A stretch of DNA of 64,000 bases from Edaphovirga cremea. GTDB taxonomy: Bacteria > Pseudomonadota > Gammaproteobacteria > Enterobacterales > Enterobacteriaceae. The notes beneath the pieces were generated by a model, which saw only the letters and a list, made by a program, of their open reading frames with translations, searched no databases and was not told the origin of the DNA. How positions within the stretch are numbered: position 1 is the stretch's first letter; every line of letters starts with the position of its first letter. The translations under genes were made by a program, and so were the position numbers. Below, piece by piece: positions 40,192 to 48,870 of the stretch. The DNA lies in assembly GCF_003332275.1 (NCBI RefSeq), contig NZ_QOVA01000006.1:116009-180008 (forward strand). The letters run 5' to 3'.

Positions 40192-41313
40192 ATGGATTAT
40201 CAACTTGATTTAGATTGGAACGATTTTCTCCAACGTTATTGGCAGAAGCGTCCTGTCATGCTAAAGCGCGGCTTCAAAAATTTTATTGACCCGATCTCTC
40301 CCGATGAACTCGCCGGACTGGCGCTGGAAAACGAAGTCGACAGCCGCTTGGTCAGTCATCAGGAAGGCCGCTGGCAGGTCAGTCATGGTCCGTTCGAGAG
40401 TTATGACCATCTTGGTGAGACCAATTGGTCGCTGCTTGTTCAGGCTGTCGATCACTGGCACGAACCGTCCGCTGCCTTGATGCGCCCTTTCCGCCATATT
40501 CCCGACTGGCGTATGGATGACCTGATGATCTCCTTCTCCGTACCGGGCGGTGGCGTAGGCCCGCATCTTGACCAGTACGATGTGTTCATTATTCAGGGAA
40601 CGGGTCGCCGCCGCTGGCGGGTTGGGGAAAAAGTCGTAATGAAACAGCATTCCCCGCACCCTGACTTATTACAGGTTGATCCATTCGATGCCATCATTGA
40701 TGAAGAGATGGAGCCGGGGGATATCATTTATATCCCACCGGGTTTCCCGCACGAAGGCTATTCGCTTGAAAATGCGCTCAACTACTCGATAGGTTTTCGT
40801 GCACCGAATGGCCGTGAGTTGGTGAGTGGGTTTGCTGACTATGTTCTGGCGCGTGAATTGGGCAGCAGAAGATATAGCGATCCGGATCTGGTCGAACGCG
40901 ACCATCCTGGGGAAATTTTGCCTTCTGAACTGGATAACTTACGCAAGATGATGCTGGAGCTGGTTGAAAAACCAGAAGATTTCCAGGGCTGGTTTGGTGA
41001 ATTCATCTCCCAATCGCGCCATGAATTGGATCTGGCCCCGCCGGAGCCCCCTTATCAGGCCGGTGAAATCTATGAGCTTTTGCGTAGTGGCGAGATATTA
41101 CAAAGACTCGGGGGACTTCGTGTCCTGCGCGTTGGTGACCGTTGCTATGTCAATGGTGAGGTCATTGATACTGAATATTTACAGGCAGCCGATGCGCTGA
41201 CGCGTAATTTTACCGTGACCGGCGAGATGCTGGGCGAAGCACTGGAAGATCCTTCGTTCCTGGCGATGTTGTCTGTATTGATCAACAGCGGTTACTGGTA
41301 TTTCAAGGACTGA
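40192..41313 (+). CDS. roxA: 50S ribosomal protein uL16 arginine hydroxylase RoxA (YcfD)
   Basis: The 373-residue JmjC-type 2-oxoglutarate/Fe(II) oxygenase has the metal-binding HxD in GPHLDQYDVF and the distal His in IYIPPGFPHEGYS. The GTGRRRWRVGEK block matches the ribosomal oxygenase family. The E. coli protein hydroxylates Arg81 of L16. Its location downstream of phoPQ is conserved in related genera. It has its own upstream region after phoQ. Confidence 0.93.
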   Translation: MDYQLDLDWNDFLQRYWQKRPVMLKRGFKNFIDPISPDELAGLALENEVDSRLVSHQEGRWQVSHGPFESYDHLGETNWSLLVQAVDHWHEPSAALMRPFRHIPDWRMDDLMISFSVPGGGVGPHLDQYDVFIIQGTGRRRWRVGEKVVMKQHSPHPDLLQVDPFDAIIDEEMEPGDIIYIPPGFPHEGYSLENALNYSIGFRAPNGRELVSGFADYVLARELGSRRYSDPDLVERDHPGEILPSELDNLRKMMLELVEKPEDFQGWFGEFISQSRHELDLAPPEPPYQAGEIYELLRSGEILQRLGGLRVLRVGDRCYVNGEVIDTEYLQAADALTRNFTVTGEMLGEALEDPSFLAMLSVLINSGYWYFKD

Positions 41314-41361
41314 GTGTTGAGTTTACATACCCTTTAGTTTATATACCCAACATGCATAAAA

Positions 41362-41385
41362 AAGGTGGGAGTGATCCCACCTCTT
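41362..41385 (-). terminator. Terminator of the 2OG-oxygenase gene
   Basis: AGGTGGGA and TCCCACCT form an 8-bp stem with a 4-base loop. On the minus strand a run of T follows the stem; on the plus strand only TCTTCTC follows, so it mainly serves the minus-strand gene. Confidence 0.7.
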
Positions 41386-41423
41386 CTCGTCAGTTCTGCA
41401 CTATTCTTTCGAAGCTGACGTTT

Positions 41424-42455
41424 CTAAGCCGATGTTTCTGTCAGCAAATCCTGATAATACCGTTTTGCCACGTCAGGATGGGAGCGCAATCGACCTTTCA
41501 GATAGTTCCAACCCACATCGCGAAACAGCGGATTGTCTGGATCGCTGGCGGCTCCCCGTGCTTCCTGTGCGAGATTGTCTGGCAATTTATAGAGCGGCAC
41601 TCTGGCATCCAGACGTGCCCCCAGGAAGAAGGCGATGGATAAACGCTCAACTCCCGCAGGCGGTGTAATGACCCGATGAACGGTGGCCCGCAAATAACCG
41701 TTGCTCGCCAGTTCCAACAACTCGCCAATGTTGACTACAAACGTACCTTCAATCGGCGTCGCATCAATCCAGCGGCCCTCTTCAACCTCAACCTGCAAAC
41801 CACGCTGTGCGTCCTGAAGTAAAAAAGTCAGGAAACCAGAATCTTTATGCGCACCGACACCTTGTTCACTGCCTGTGGTTTCACGACCAGGGTAACGAAT
41901 GAGTTTGATGTGTTCATTGGGTTTTTCACCGTAGAGTTCATCAAATACCTGTTCCGGCAGTGACAACGACAGTGCGAATGCCCGCAGGAGCCGCAGTGCC
42001 ATGGTGGTCATCTGTTTCTGCCACTCCAGCAGCGCAGGTTTGAGTGCAGGCAATGCTTGCGGCCATTGATTGGGCCCCTGCAAGCGAGCCCATTTCGGGG
42101 TGTTTTTATCCAGAATCAGCGCCTGCCGTTCGGCACCAATGTCAAACTGTTCACGCCAGTCCGGCTGTCCACGGGTCAGTTCTGCCGCCGCGCGGTTGTA
42201 ACCGCGAAAATGCGGGGAGTGCACCATTTCAACAGAAAGCTTTTCCTCCTGCGGCAACGCGAAAAATTGCCGTGAAAGAGACTGAATGGTTTTCAGCAGC
42301 TCAGGATCGACACCGTGTCCCTTCAAATAAAAGAACCCGATATCCCGGGAGGCATGGCGAAGGTCGTTCAGGAAATTTTCGCGTTGCTCTTCACCCAGAT
42401 CCAGTTGCGCCAAGTCAAGCAAGGGTAGACGATCGGCATGGTTCGATTGGCTCAT
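41424..42455 (-). CDS. Isopenicillin N synthase-like 2OG-Fe(II) oxygenase
   Basis: The protein has 343 residues from MSQSNHADRLP (42455); five further in-frame codons upstream are possible. The DIOX_N region carries DIGFFYLKGHGV. The catalytic HxD is in GVGAHKDSGFLT, the second His in LRATVHRV, and the 2OG-binding RxS in ERLSIAFF. The substrate is unknown; bacterial homologues are a broad family of non-haem iron dioxygenases or oxidases. It is convergent with roxA. Confidence 0.88.
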   Translation of the reverse strand: MSQSNHADRLPLLDLAQLDLGEEQRENFLNDLRHASRDIGFFYLKGHGVDPELLKTIQSLSRQFFALPQEEKLSVEMVHSPHFRGYNRAAAELTRGQPDWREQFDIGAERQALILDKNTPKWARLQGPNQWPQALPALKPALLEWQKQMTTMALRLLRAFALSLSLPEQVFDELYGEKPNEHIKLIRYPGRETTGSEQGVGAHKDSGFLTFLLQDAQRGLQVEVEEGRWIDATPIEGTFVVNIGELLELASNGYLRATVHRVITPPAGVERLSIAFFLGARLDARVPLYKLPDNLAQEARGAASDPDNPLFRDVGWNYLKGRLRSHPDVAKRYYQDLLTETSA

Positions 42456-42706
42456 GTAGTATTCCGGCATAAAAGTCGTTTCAAATGAGAATCACTATCA
42501 GAATGTGCTAAAAGCTACCATCGGGTGCCGGGCGCAGACCAATATTGTTGTGTTCTAAGATATCGCGTTTGCTGCTACCCGTTGATTGCAAGACGATTAG
42601 ACATTGACCCAGCCAATACACTGCGGCATGGTATATTTTTTCCACCAAATGAGCGGGTTATACGATTTAGTCTTTAAAGAATGAATCGTGACGGGACTGG
42701 GTGATT

Positions 42707-43051
42707 ATGGGATTAATAATAAAGGTGCTCATTGGTGCGCTTGTGGTACTTCTGATCGGGGTGTTGTCCAAAACGCGTAATTATTACATTGCTGGATTAG
42801 TCCCTCTCTTTCCCACGTTTGCTCTGATTGCGCACTATATCGTCGGCAGCGAACGCTCGATTGAAGCACTACGCACCACCATTATCTTTGGTCTCTGGGC
42901 GATAATTCCCTATCTGATTTACCTGCTTTCACTCTACTTTCTGGTGGGATTTCTCCGTTTACCCCTCGCTCTCGCGGGCGCAGTCGCCTGCTGGATACTC
43001 GCCGCCTGGTTGCTCATTACGATTTGGAATCGCTGGCATGGGCAGGGTTAA
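42707..43051 (+). CDS. GlpM family inner-membrane protein
   Basis: The 114-residue protein has four hydrophobic segments covering nearly its whole length. The sequence LIGVLSKTRNYYIAGLVPLFPTFALIAHY is split here as LIGVLSKTRNYY and AGLVPLFPTF, both characteristic of the GlpM family. The function is not known; the name derives from a Pseudomonas protein linked to alginate production. The ATG at 42707 is chosen over the GTG at 42701. Confidence 0.82.
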   Translation: MGLIIKVLIGALVVLLIGVLSKTRNYYIAGLVPLFPTFALIAHYIVGSERSIEALRTTIIFGLWAIIPYLIYLLSLYFLVGFLRLPLALAGAVACWILAAWLLITIWNRWHGQG

Positions 43052-43147
43052 TCTGTCTGTCACGTCTACCCTCTATAATGTGAAGCTGCGCACAATAGTC
43101 AAAATCCACTATCATCAAATTGGCGGATATCTTTGCGGAGAACCACG

Positions 43148-43804
43148 ATGGATTTAGCTCTGTTCGATCTGGATGAAACCCTATTATGCGACGACAGCGC
43201 CAGTTTGTGGCTGCGCTGGCTGGTATCTGAAGGCTTTGCTCCACCGGAACTGCATCAACAGGAGCAGGAATTGATGCAGAAGTATTATCAGGGGCAACTT
43301 CCAATGGAAGAGTACATGCTGGCAACGCTCGCACCGCTGGCTGGACTTAGCCAAACAACGGTGGCCGCCTGGGTTGAACGTTTTATTCGTCGGAATATTT
43401 TACCGCGCATTTATCCCGCGGCACGCCAGCAACTGGCGTGGCACAAACAGCGCGGCGACTACATCATTGTCGTTTCGGCCACTGGCGAACATCTCGTCAC
43501 ACCGATTGCCCGGCAGCTTGGCGCACACCACGCGCTGGCAATCGGCGTAACGGTTGAAGATGAGCGTTTCACTGGCAGCACTTACGGCATAATGACGTAC
43601 CAGCAGGGTAAAGTGCAGAGACTCAACGAATGGTTGCAGACATACTCTGGCGAGCCTTTCGCTGAAACCCACGCTTACAGCGATTCGATTAACGATCGCG
43701 CCCTACTCGAATATGTCGATCGCGCCAATGTCATCAATCCAGATAGCGAACTGCGCGAACTGGCATTGACCAATGGCTGGCACATTTATAATTGGCAGCG
43801 CTAG
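43148..43804 (+). CDS. HAD-superfamily phosphatase (HAD-IB, SerB-like)
   Basis: The protein has 218 residues from the ATG at 43148 (GGAG upstream). Motif I is the nucleophile DLDETLL at residues 7-13, motif II the Ser in VVSATGEH, motif III a Lys in QQGKVQRL, and motif IV the acidic YSDSINDRALL. It belongs to the HAD-IB group with phosphoserine phosphatase; the natural substrate is not evident. Confidence 0.88.
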   Translation: MDLALFDLDETLLCDDSASLWLRWLVSEGFAPPELHQQEQELMQKYYQGQLPMEEYMLATLAPLAGLSQTTVAAWVERFIRRNILPRIYPAARQQLAWHKQRGDYIIVVSATGEHLVTPIARQLGAHHALAIGVTVEDERFTGSTYGIMTYQQGKVQRLNEWLQTYSGEPFAETHAYSDSINDRALLEYVDRANVINPDSELRELALTNGWHIYNWQR

Positions 43805-43822
43805 CATCTTGTTATATTTGAC

Positions 43823-44980
43823 TCACTGTTGCGGTTGGAGGCGCAATAGTTTTCCGTCGCTGTCATCGGTCAGCAAATAAACATAACCATCCGGCCCGAC
43901 GCGGACATCACGGATGCGTTCTTTCCTGTCACCCAGCCAACGCTCTTCCGAGACAATCTTATCTCCATCAAGCTTGAGATGGATAAGATTCTCCTGGGCA
44001 AGTGCGCCAATAAATAGCGAATGTTTCCAAACCGGGAATCGGTCAGAATTATAGAACGCCATACCACTGACGCCGGGCGATCTTTCCCAATAGTGAATTG
44101 GCTGTTCGGTACCTGCAACTTTGGTGCCCTTGGCTTCAGGAATCGGCAAACCGGAATAGTTAATCCCCCAGGTCGCCAGTGGCCAGCCATAATTTTTACC
44201 TGCCTGCGGAATATTAATTTCATCACCCCCACGCGGGCCGTGTTCGTTCTCCCACATCACGCCGGTCCAGGGATTAAGTGCCAGTCCCTGCGGGTTGCGA
44301 TGACCATACGACCAGATTTCAGGTCGGGCATTGGCATTATTGATGAAAGGGTTATCTGCCACAGGTTTTCCTTCGGGCGTAAGGCGAACCACTTTCCCTT
44401 GCAGTTTGTTCAACTCCTGCGCGGTTGGCCGCTGATTATTTTCACCCAAGGTCATGAAAAGATTGCCTTGCTTATCGAAAGCCAACTTGCCACCAAAATG
44501 GTTGCCCACTGACAATTTTGGCTCCTGGCGAAAGATTACCTGGAAGTTTTCAATGCTGCGGTTATCCGGCGTCAAACGTCCGACCCCCAGCGCCGTACCT
44601 GCTTTGCTTTTACCACTGCCCTGCTCTGCCTCAGCAAACGTCAGATAAATTTTCCTGCTGGTTGCAAAATCTGGAGCGAGCAACACTTCCAGTAATCCGC
44701 CCTGCCCGCTGTTGTAAACCTCCGGTACACCCGTGATCGGTGCTGAAAGTCCTTTACCTTCCTTCCAGACGCGCAGCTGTCCCGAACGTTCTGTAATCAG
44801 TAACCCCTGATTGTCCGGCAGAAACTCCATGGACCAAGGATGGTCCAGTTTATCTAGCAGTTCAGTGACTTGCGGATCGACAGCGTGCGCAGGAAGGGCG
44901 ACTGCCAATGCGGAAAAAATCAGAGGAAAGGCGATGATAAAACCGCATCGATTCATCGATGACTTGGGTGTTAAAGACAT
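43823..44980 (-). CDS. yliI: PQQ-dependent aldose sugar dehydrogenase YliI
   Basis: The 385-residue protein has an N-terminal signal peptide ending in ALPAHA, so it is periplasmic. The body is a beta-propeller of the glucose/sorbosone dehydrogenase type: LDHPWSMEFLPD, SYGHRNPQGLALNP and NEHGPRGGDEIN are characteristic, and the His/Arg pair lies near the PQQ site. The E. coli homologue (Asd/YliI) oxidises aldose sugars when PQQ is supplied. In E. coli it also lies near rimO, which supports the reading that a 15-kb island has been inserted between them here. Confidence 0.92.
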   Translation of the reverse strand: MSLTPKSSMNRCGFIIAFPLIFSALAVALPAHAVDPQVTELLDKLDHPWSMEFLPDNQGLLITERSGQLRVWKEGKGLSAPITGVPEVYNSGQGGLLEVLLAPDFATSRKIYLTFAEAEQGSGKSKAGTALGVGRLTPDNRSIENFQVIFRQEPKLSVGNHFGGKLAFDKQGNLFMTLGENNQRPTAQELNKLQGKVVRLTPEGKPVADNPFINNANARPEIWSYGHRNPQGLALNPWTGVMWENEHGPRGGDEINIPQAGKNYGWPLATWGINYSGLPIPEAKGTKVAGTEQPIHYWERSPGVSGMAFYNSDRFPVWKHSLFIGALAQENLIHLKLDGDKIVSEERWLGDRKERIRDVRVGPDGYVYLLTDDSDGKLLRLQPQQ

Positions 44981-45320
44981 AGTTGATCCTTGTCAGCTGA
45001 GATATCCGTTTATTTTAGGTCACATAGGCAAGAACACTCATCTAACGCAGTGCTTTTACATTTCCTGACGTTTTTGAATCAGTGAATTCATTGATATTTC
45101 GTTAGTTGGCAACACCAAGGATTATGGATAGAAAGTGATTTATTGTTAATACTTATGCGATCACCCTTAAAACTCAACTCTGCGGTGCGCCTCGAGTTTT
45201 TCCTTTGAATTACAACGCCCTAACTTTGACTTTACGACGACTGGAACTGTAAAATATCCTGCATCTAAAGTTAAAAATTTGTACGCATATTCAATATTGC
45301 TTTATTTATGGGGATAACAT
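44981..45320. other. 340-bp gap upstream of yliI
   Basis: No gene, repeat or RNA is recognised. It should hold the yliI promoter (minus strand) and the promoter of the small plus-strand gene at 45321; a TGTAAAATAT stretch near 45248 could be a -10 region. Confidence 0.4.
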
Positions 45321-45494
45321 ATGGCCATATTCAGCAGCCCATTTGGACCAACGATTTTGACAGGGGAAGATGCGGAGGAACTCCGAAAAATGATGCGCGA
45401 AAGAAAACCAAATAAGAAAGCCATGGAATCCTACGCTCGCGGCGAAGCTCGTGCAAAAATGCAAGAGTTACTACTAAACCAAAACAACAAATAA
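45321..45494 (+). CDS. Small charged protein, possible antitoxin-like partner of the GNAT remnant
   Basis: The product has 57 residues, starts MAIFSSPFGPTILTGEDAE and is rich in Arg, Lys and Glu in a predicted helical C-terminus. It is not recognised as a named family. The frame continues after the stop codon directly into a GNAT acetyltransferase C-terminus, so it may have been the antitoxin-like first gene of a small protein/GNAT pair. It lies outside the island, in the chromosomal flank. Confidence 0.55.
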   Translation: MAIFSSPFGPTILTGEDAEELRKMMRERKPNKKAMESYARGEARAKMQELLLNQNNK

Positions 45495-45689
45495 GAGGTC
45501 AATGATATTTGTCCCAAGGTAGGATGCCGATTTGTAGTGACAGATGCCAAAAAGAGTGCAATTGATTTTTATCGTAAAAGAGGCATGGTGATGTTGCAAA
45601 CCGCTACTAATCAACTCTCTTCAAGGCCAGTAATGCTCATTGATCTGTATACATTTTTCGATGCTAGTGCAGTGGAGACCTACGCCTAA
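45495..45689 (+). pseudogene. GNAT acetyltransferase C-terminal remnant
   Basis: The 64 codons between the stop of the preceding gene and TAA 45687-45689 read CRFVVTDAKKSAIDFYRKRGM and then MLIDLYTF. This is the acetyl-CoA fold end of a GNAT domain (alpha4-beta6, with the typical AIDFYRKRGF pattern). The N-terminal two thirds are missing and there is no start codon, so a deletion has removed most of the gene. Confidence 0.65.
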
Positions 45690-45830
45690 CTTTATCCCAA
45701 AGTTCCTTTGTAAAAAAATCATCCCGATGAATGCATGAGTTCATGATGACAATACCAGTAGAGCGAGTTACCAAACCTGTGTAAAATCCACCAGTTTTTT
45801 CATATTGAACGTATTGTGAGCGTAATAAAG

Positions 45831-45893
45831 ATGCATCAACCACGTATTGGGTTCGTTTCTCTGGGTTGCCCTAACAATCAAGAAATATATTGA
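45831..45893 (+). pseudogene. rimO: Original rimO 5' end, stranded by island insertion
   Basis: ATG at 45831 opens a 20-codon frame starting MHQPRIGFVSLGCPN. The E. coli RimO N-terminus contains PKIGFVSLGCPKN, and the rest of rimO is found 15.2 kb away at 61067. The match to RimO ends at the shared TGCCC (45867-45871), after which unrelated AT-rich island sequence runs to a stop at 45891. The native rimO promoter should lie just upstream (45690-45830). Confidence 0.88.
45852..45885 (+). other. attL of the rimO island
   Basis: The junction lies in TGCCC (45867-45871). Left of it is rimO codon sequence; right of it TAACAATCAAGAA belongs to the island. The same TGCCC occurs at 61067-61071, exactly 15,200 bp away. 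Extent of the site is approximate. Confidence 0.75.
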
Positions 45894-45980
45894 GATTAAA
45901 TTACAGACAAAGACATATATATTTGATTTAAAAACAAAAAAAGAGTCTAAAAGCCTCTTTTGATAGAATTCACAAAAAAT

Positions 45981-46217
45981 TTAGCCTCTTGGCGGGAATG
46001 GATCTTTCCCATGCGAATCCTTATCACGTATTTGACCATTTGGGCGATGTATAACAAGTTCGCCACCTTGGTTTCGAGAGATAGGGCGAGCAGCGTCAAT
46101 TGCCTCTTGCTGCGTACGGTGTGTGGAAGTGACACGGCTATTACCTTCCCCCACGTACAGCCCATTCCCCGTTATGCGGTACAAGATGCTGATTTTTACC
46201 CATTGAAACATCCTCAT
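45981..46217 (-). CDS. DUF2188 domain protein
   Basis: The 78-residue product contains GEGNSRVTSTHRTQQEAI and GGELVIHRPNGQIRDKDSHG, characteristic of the DUF2188 family of small proteins found widely on plasmids and islands. The first 15-18 residues are hydrophobic and atypical, so translation may start later; no better ATG is seen. The function is unknown. Confidence 0.8.
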   Translation of the reverse strand: MRMFQWVKISILYRITGNGLYVGEGNSRVTSTHRTQQEAIDAARPISRNQGGELVIHRPNGQIRDKDSHGKDPFPPRG

Positions 46218-46638
46218 GCAAAGTAGAGATTACATGATATTGTACAAATAAAATAAATAAACACTATATGTAGTGGTTTGTGATCAGTTCAATATCTAAC
46301 GCTGCCCTCTATAGACTTGTACCACCATGCAAGCCAGCATGATCACACCCTCATTACGAGCAACAGCACTAAAAACGTTATCCCACCCTTCAAGCTACCA
46401 TTGCAAAAGCCAAAGTAACCGACTCTGCCACTTCTGCACACCCCAGAAAGCTACCCCCTTCCTAAGCAATCATCCCTGAAAAATCAGCTTGGATGCTTTT
46501 GTACTGACAAATCTTTACTTACCACTTTGAGAGATCAAATCGATCGTATTGATCAAATTATTTGCTAGATCGATTTTTGTTCGTTATCATTGTCACAATG
46601 ATTTACCAAGCAAAATCAATAAAGTAAGGGGGAATATC
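46218..46638. other. 420-bp gap in the island
   Basis: No coding sequence is supported. It is AT-rich at both ends and should contain the promoter of the DUF2188 gene (minus strand) and of the zinc-ribbon remnant (plus strand). ATATTGTACAAA at about 46234 recurs nearly unchanged just before the rimO start at 61024, but its meaning is unclear. Confidence 0.4.
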
Positions 46639-46801
46639 ATGTCTACAGTTTCACAATCGGATGTCCGCACTGTGGGAGCACTACCACGGTTCAAACAGGT
46701 GTTTCCAAAAAAATGGTACTGGTGTAGGGCAATGCCGGAATTGTCATAAGACAGTGAAGGTTACTGTAGATCACAAGGGTAACGTGATTCGCGTTAGTTA
46801 A
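46639..46801 (+). pseudogene. Small zinc-ribbon protein, frameshifted
   Basis: The ATG at 46639 gives MSTVSQS. In the next frame the sequence reads GCPHCGSTTTVQTGVSK, and after an A7 run (46707-46713) a third frame reads GTGVGQCRNCHKTVKV to a stop at 46801. Joined, this is a small protein of about 53 residues with two CxxC pairs 22-25 residues apart, a treble-clef/zinc-ribbon pattern. Two single-site indels break it: near 46658 and in the A7 run. Confidence 0.6.
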
Positions 46802-46818
46802 TTTAAGGAGATTGTCAA

Positions 46819-47817
46819 GTGGCTTTACTACTTTTGATTATGTTTTTCATATTGGCTGTATATATCTTTAAAAAACGTGAAAAACCAATATTGAAAATCA
46901 TATTTTGTTTCATTGGATATATACTAATCAATATCGGCGTTTTGGCTTTTCCAAACATTCAAGAGAAAGGAGTATCTACTTTTGTTGGTTTAATTTACTT
47001 TTCTTCCACTGCCATCATAATTTTAGCAGGGTTATTGTTAATCCTTTATGTTGTATTTGAATCAAAGATAAAAAGTGCTTCAAGTATAAAAAAACGATTC
47101 GAGTATATAAATGGTTATACAATTTCACTTGTGATTATTGTTTTAACCTTTATTGGCTTCTCATTAAATAATCATGCTGAAACAAGGCAAGGTGAATCAT
47201 TAGGCTTTACTTCCAACATAGACTTTTCAGAAGCTAAACGTCATAACATATATAATTCAGATGAGTATCAAAAATTCTTAGCCGAGAAAAAGGCTAAAGA
47301 AGAAACTGAGTTAGCAGCAAAGGCAGAAAAAGATAAAATAGAGCAAGCTAAAAAAGACTCCGAATTCACTTTGCTTTCTAAAAGCCCATTTGAGAATGAT
47401 AATGGCGACAATGATATAGTAGTTAAATTTGATAAAAACAACCCATTTGAAATGTCAGTACTGAAGAATATCCAATCATATCAAAATGGTAGCTTTAAAC
47501 ATAATAGAGCGGCAATGATATTTCGAGACTACGGGATTGATTTACGTGATTTCGATAAATTAGTATTACCGCGATGCTCTCAAAGAATAGAAGAACTTAA
47601 ATCAGGATATAAAAGAGAAACAGAGGCTTGGTTACCATACTCACATTATGTAGATAGGGATGTTTTGAGGGAAGAAAAAGAATATCGAGATAACTATAAT
47701 AGGGAATTTGGTGAAAAAATGCGACATGAGTCTGATATAATGAATGAATGTTTTTATTCATTATCACAAAAATTACCGAATCACTCCCCAAGGAACAAAC
47801 CAGAGAGGATAAAATGA
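46819..47817 (+). CDS. Membrane protein of unknown function with a coiled-coil linker
   Basis: The 332-residue product starts at a GTG (46819) with AAGGAG nine bases upstream. Four hydrophobic segments occupy about the first 125 residues. A charged Ala/Lys/Glu-rich stretch (FLAEKKAKEETELAAKAEK) predicts a helix or coiled coil at about 152-180, and a soluble C-terminal domain of about 150 residues follows. No family is recognised. The stop overlaps the next start (ATGA), so it forms an operon with the two small exported proteins downstream. Confidence 0.75.
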   Translation: MALLLLIMFFILAVYIFKKREKPILKIIFCFIGYILINIGVLAFPNIQEKGVSTFVGLIYFSSTAIIILAGLLLILYVVFESKIKSASSIKKRFEYINGYTISLVIIVLTFIGFSLNNHAETRQGESLGFTSNIDFSEAKRHNIYNSDEYQKFLAEKKAKEETELAAKAEKDKIEQAKKDSEFTLLSKSPFENDNGDNDIVVKFDKNNPFEMSVLKNIQSYQNGSFKHNRAAMIFRDYGIDLRDFDKLVLPRCSQRIEELKSGYKRETEAWLPYSHYVDRDVLREEKEYRDNYNREFGEKMRHESDIMNECFYSLSQKLPNHSPRNKPERIK

Positions 47818-48050
47818 ATAAAATCATAGTATTACTACCGTTAATTTCTACATTACTCACAGGAAATGCTATGGCTTCAGGACTTCGCGAATTTAAAGTA
47901 GAATACGTCGTATCAGGCAGCGGTATTGTTCATGCTGAAAACATATACGCACATTCTGCTACTGAAGCATGGAATAAGCTTAAGCAAAAAGAAAAAAGTA
48001 ACGGCAAAGCAGCTATACAACGTTCTGTCAAAGAACTCAAATCTCGATAG
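47814..48050 (+). CDS. Small exported protein of unknown function
   Basis: The 78-residue product starts at the ATG at 47814, overlapping the TGA of the previous gene by four bases. A signal peptide (MNKIIVLLPLISTLLTGNAMA) precedes a mature part with EYVVSGSGIVHAENIYAHS, which resembles short periplasmic proteins of unknown role. Second gene of a three-gene unit. Confidence 0.72.
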   Translation: MNKIIVLLPLISTLLTGNAMASGLREFKVEYVVSGSGIVHAENIYAHSATEAWNKLKQKEKSNGKAAIQRSVKELKSR

Positions 48051-48068
48051 CGAATTGGAGATAGTAAA

Positions 48069-48425
48069 ATGAAAATAATTTTAACTCTATCTGTTATGCT
48101 AATAATTTCAACGGCTAATGCTAAAGCTATTAATGGAAAAGAAGACAAACCATTTACCATTGATACTAAAGTAGTATGCCTTAAAGAGATCGAAGGGTTA
48201 ATGACCCCATTTCTAAAAAAGACTGAAATGGAAAGTGGTGTAAAATACAAGTTCATTGTCAAATCAGGTCTATCATATGAAGATTTAGCTGGATTAAGAT
48301 TACAAGTTAATCGCGTAGATAACGGGCTAAATGATAGAGTTGCAGATTTAGATTATTACTGGACTCAAGAAAGAGGTAGCATGTGCGAACCTGCATATCT
48401 TGTACTTGATCGTATAGATAATTGA
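48069..48425 (+). CDS. Small exported protein of unknown function
   Basis: The 118-residue product has a signal peptide (MKIILTLSVMLIISTANA) and a mature domain with two cysteines (VVCLKEIEG and SMCEPAY), which suggests a periplasmic disulfide. It follows the previous gene by 18 bases with TTGGAG as ribosome binding site. No family is recognised. Last gene of the three-gene unit that begins at 46819. Confidence 0.72.
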   Translation: MKIILTLSVMLIISTANAKAINGKEDKPFTIDTKVVCLKEIEGLMTPFLKKTEMESGVKYKFIVKSGLSYEDLAGLRLQVNRVDNGLNDRVADLDYYWTQERGSMCEPAYLVLDRIDN

Positions 48426-48666
48426 GATATAGATATTCTTATATAAATAAATCGTTAGATATCAATAGGATGCTCACATTATAATCATGTGAGCATTTAC
48501 TGTATTTTTTAAGTCACTATGTTTAGTCGTTACATTCTTAAAGTAAAAAATTCTTAATAAAAATAATCATGTGTATTAGCTCAGCCTGAACTGACAGTTT
48601 CTGCGGATAGAACATAATCTTATCTGACAGTCGGCTTTGAGCGAGAAGTAGAAGTTCGCATCTGTC

Positions 48667-48819
48667 TCACCACTCTGAGGGCTTAACGAACACCGAGATG
48701 TATTCGTCAACTCGGAACAGGTCAATATGACCTAAGTTTCTCCGCTCAAGTTGATGAATATCCATGGGGAAAGCCTTGCCCTTACGTAGAGAGTATTTTT
48801 CGATTTTACTATTGCCCAT
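48667..48819 (-). CDS. Hypothetical small protein
   Basis: A 50-residue minus-strand frame starts MGNSKIEKYSLRKGKAF and ends VFVKPSEW. Composition looks coding-like and the stretch otherwise lacks any gene, but there is only a weak ribosome binding site and no recognised family. The same frame stays open for about 40 codons after its stop, so it may be the front of a broken longer gene. Confidence 0.3.
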   Translation of the reverse strand: MGNSKIEKYSLRKGKAFPMDIHQLERRNLGHIDLFRVDEYISVFVKPSEW

Positions 48820-48870
48820 GGGCCTGGAAAAGGTAGATAATACTCAAACAAAAATTATGAGATAAAAGTG

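Noticed and set aside
45870..45893. Island left junction as an ordinary short gene
   Set aside because: The 20-codon frame is better explained as the separated rimO start because 9 of its first 14 residues match the RimO motif IGFVSLGCP and the downstream half of rimO is found at the other junction.
46549..46749. 66-codon frame read as a protein
   Set aside because: The CxxC pairs that make sense lie in the other two frames, so this frame is a by-product of the broken zinc-ribbon gene.
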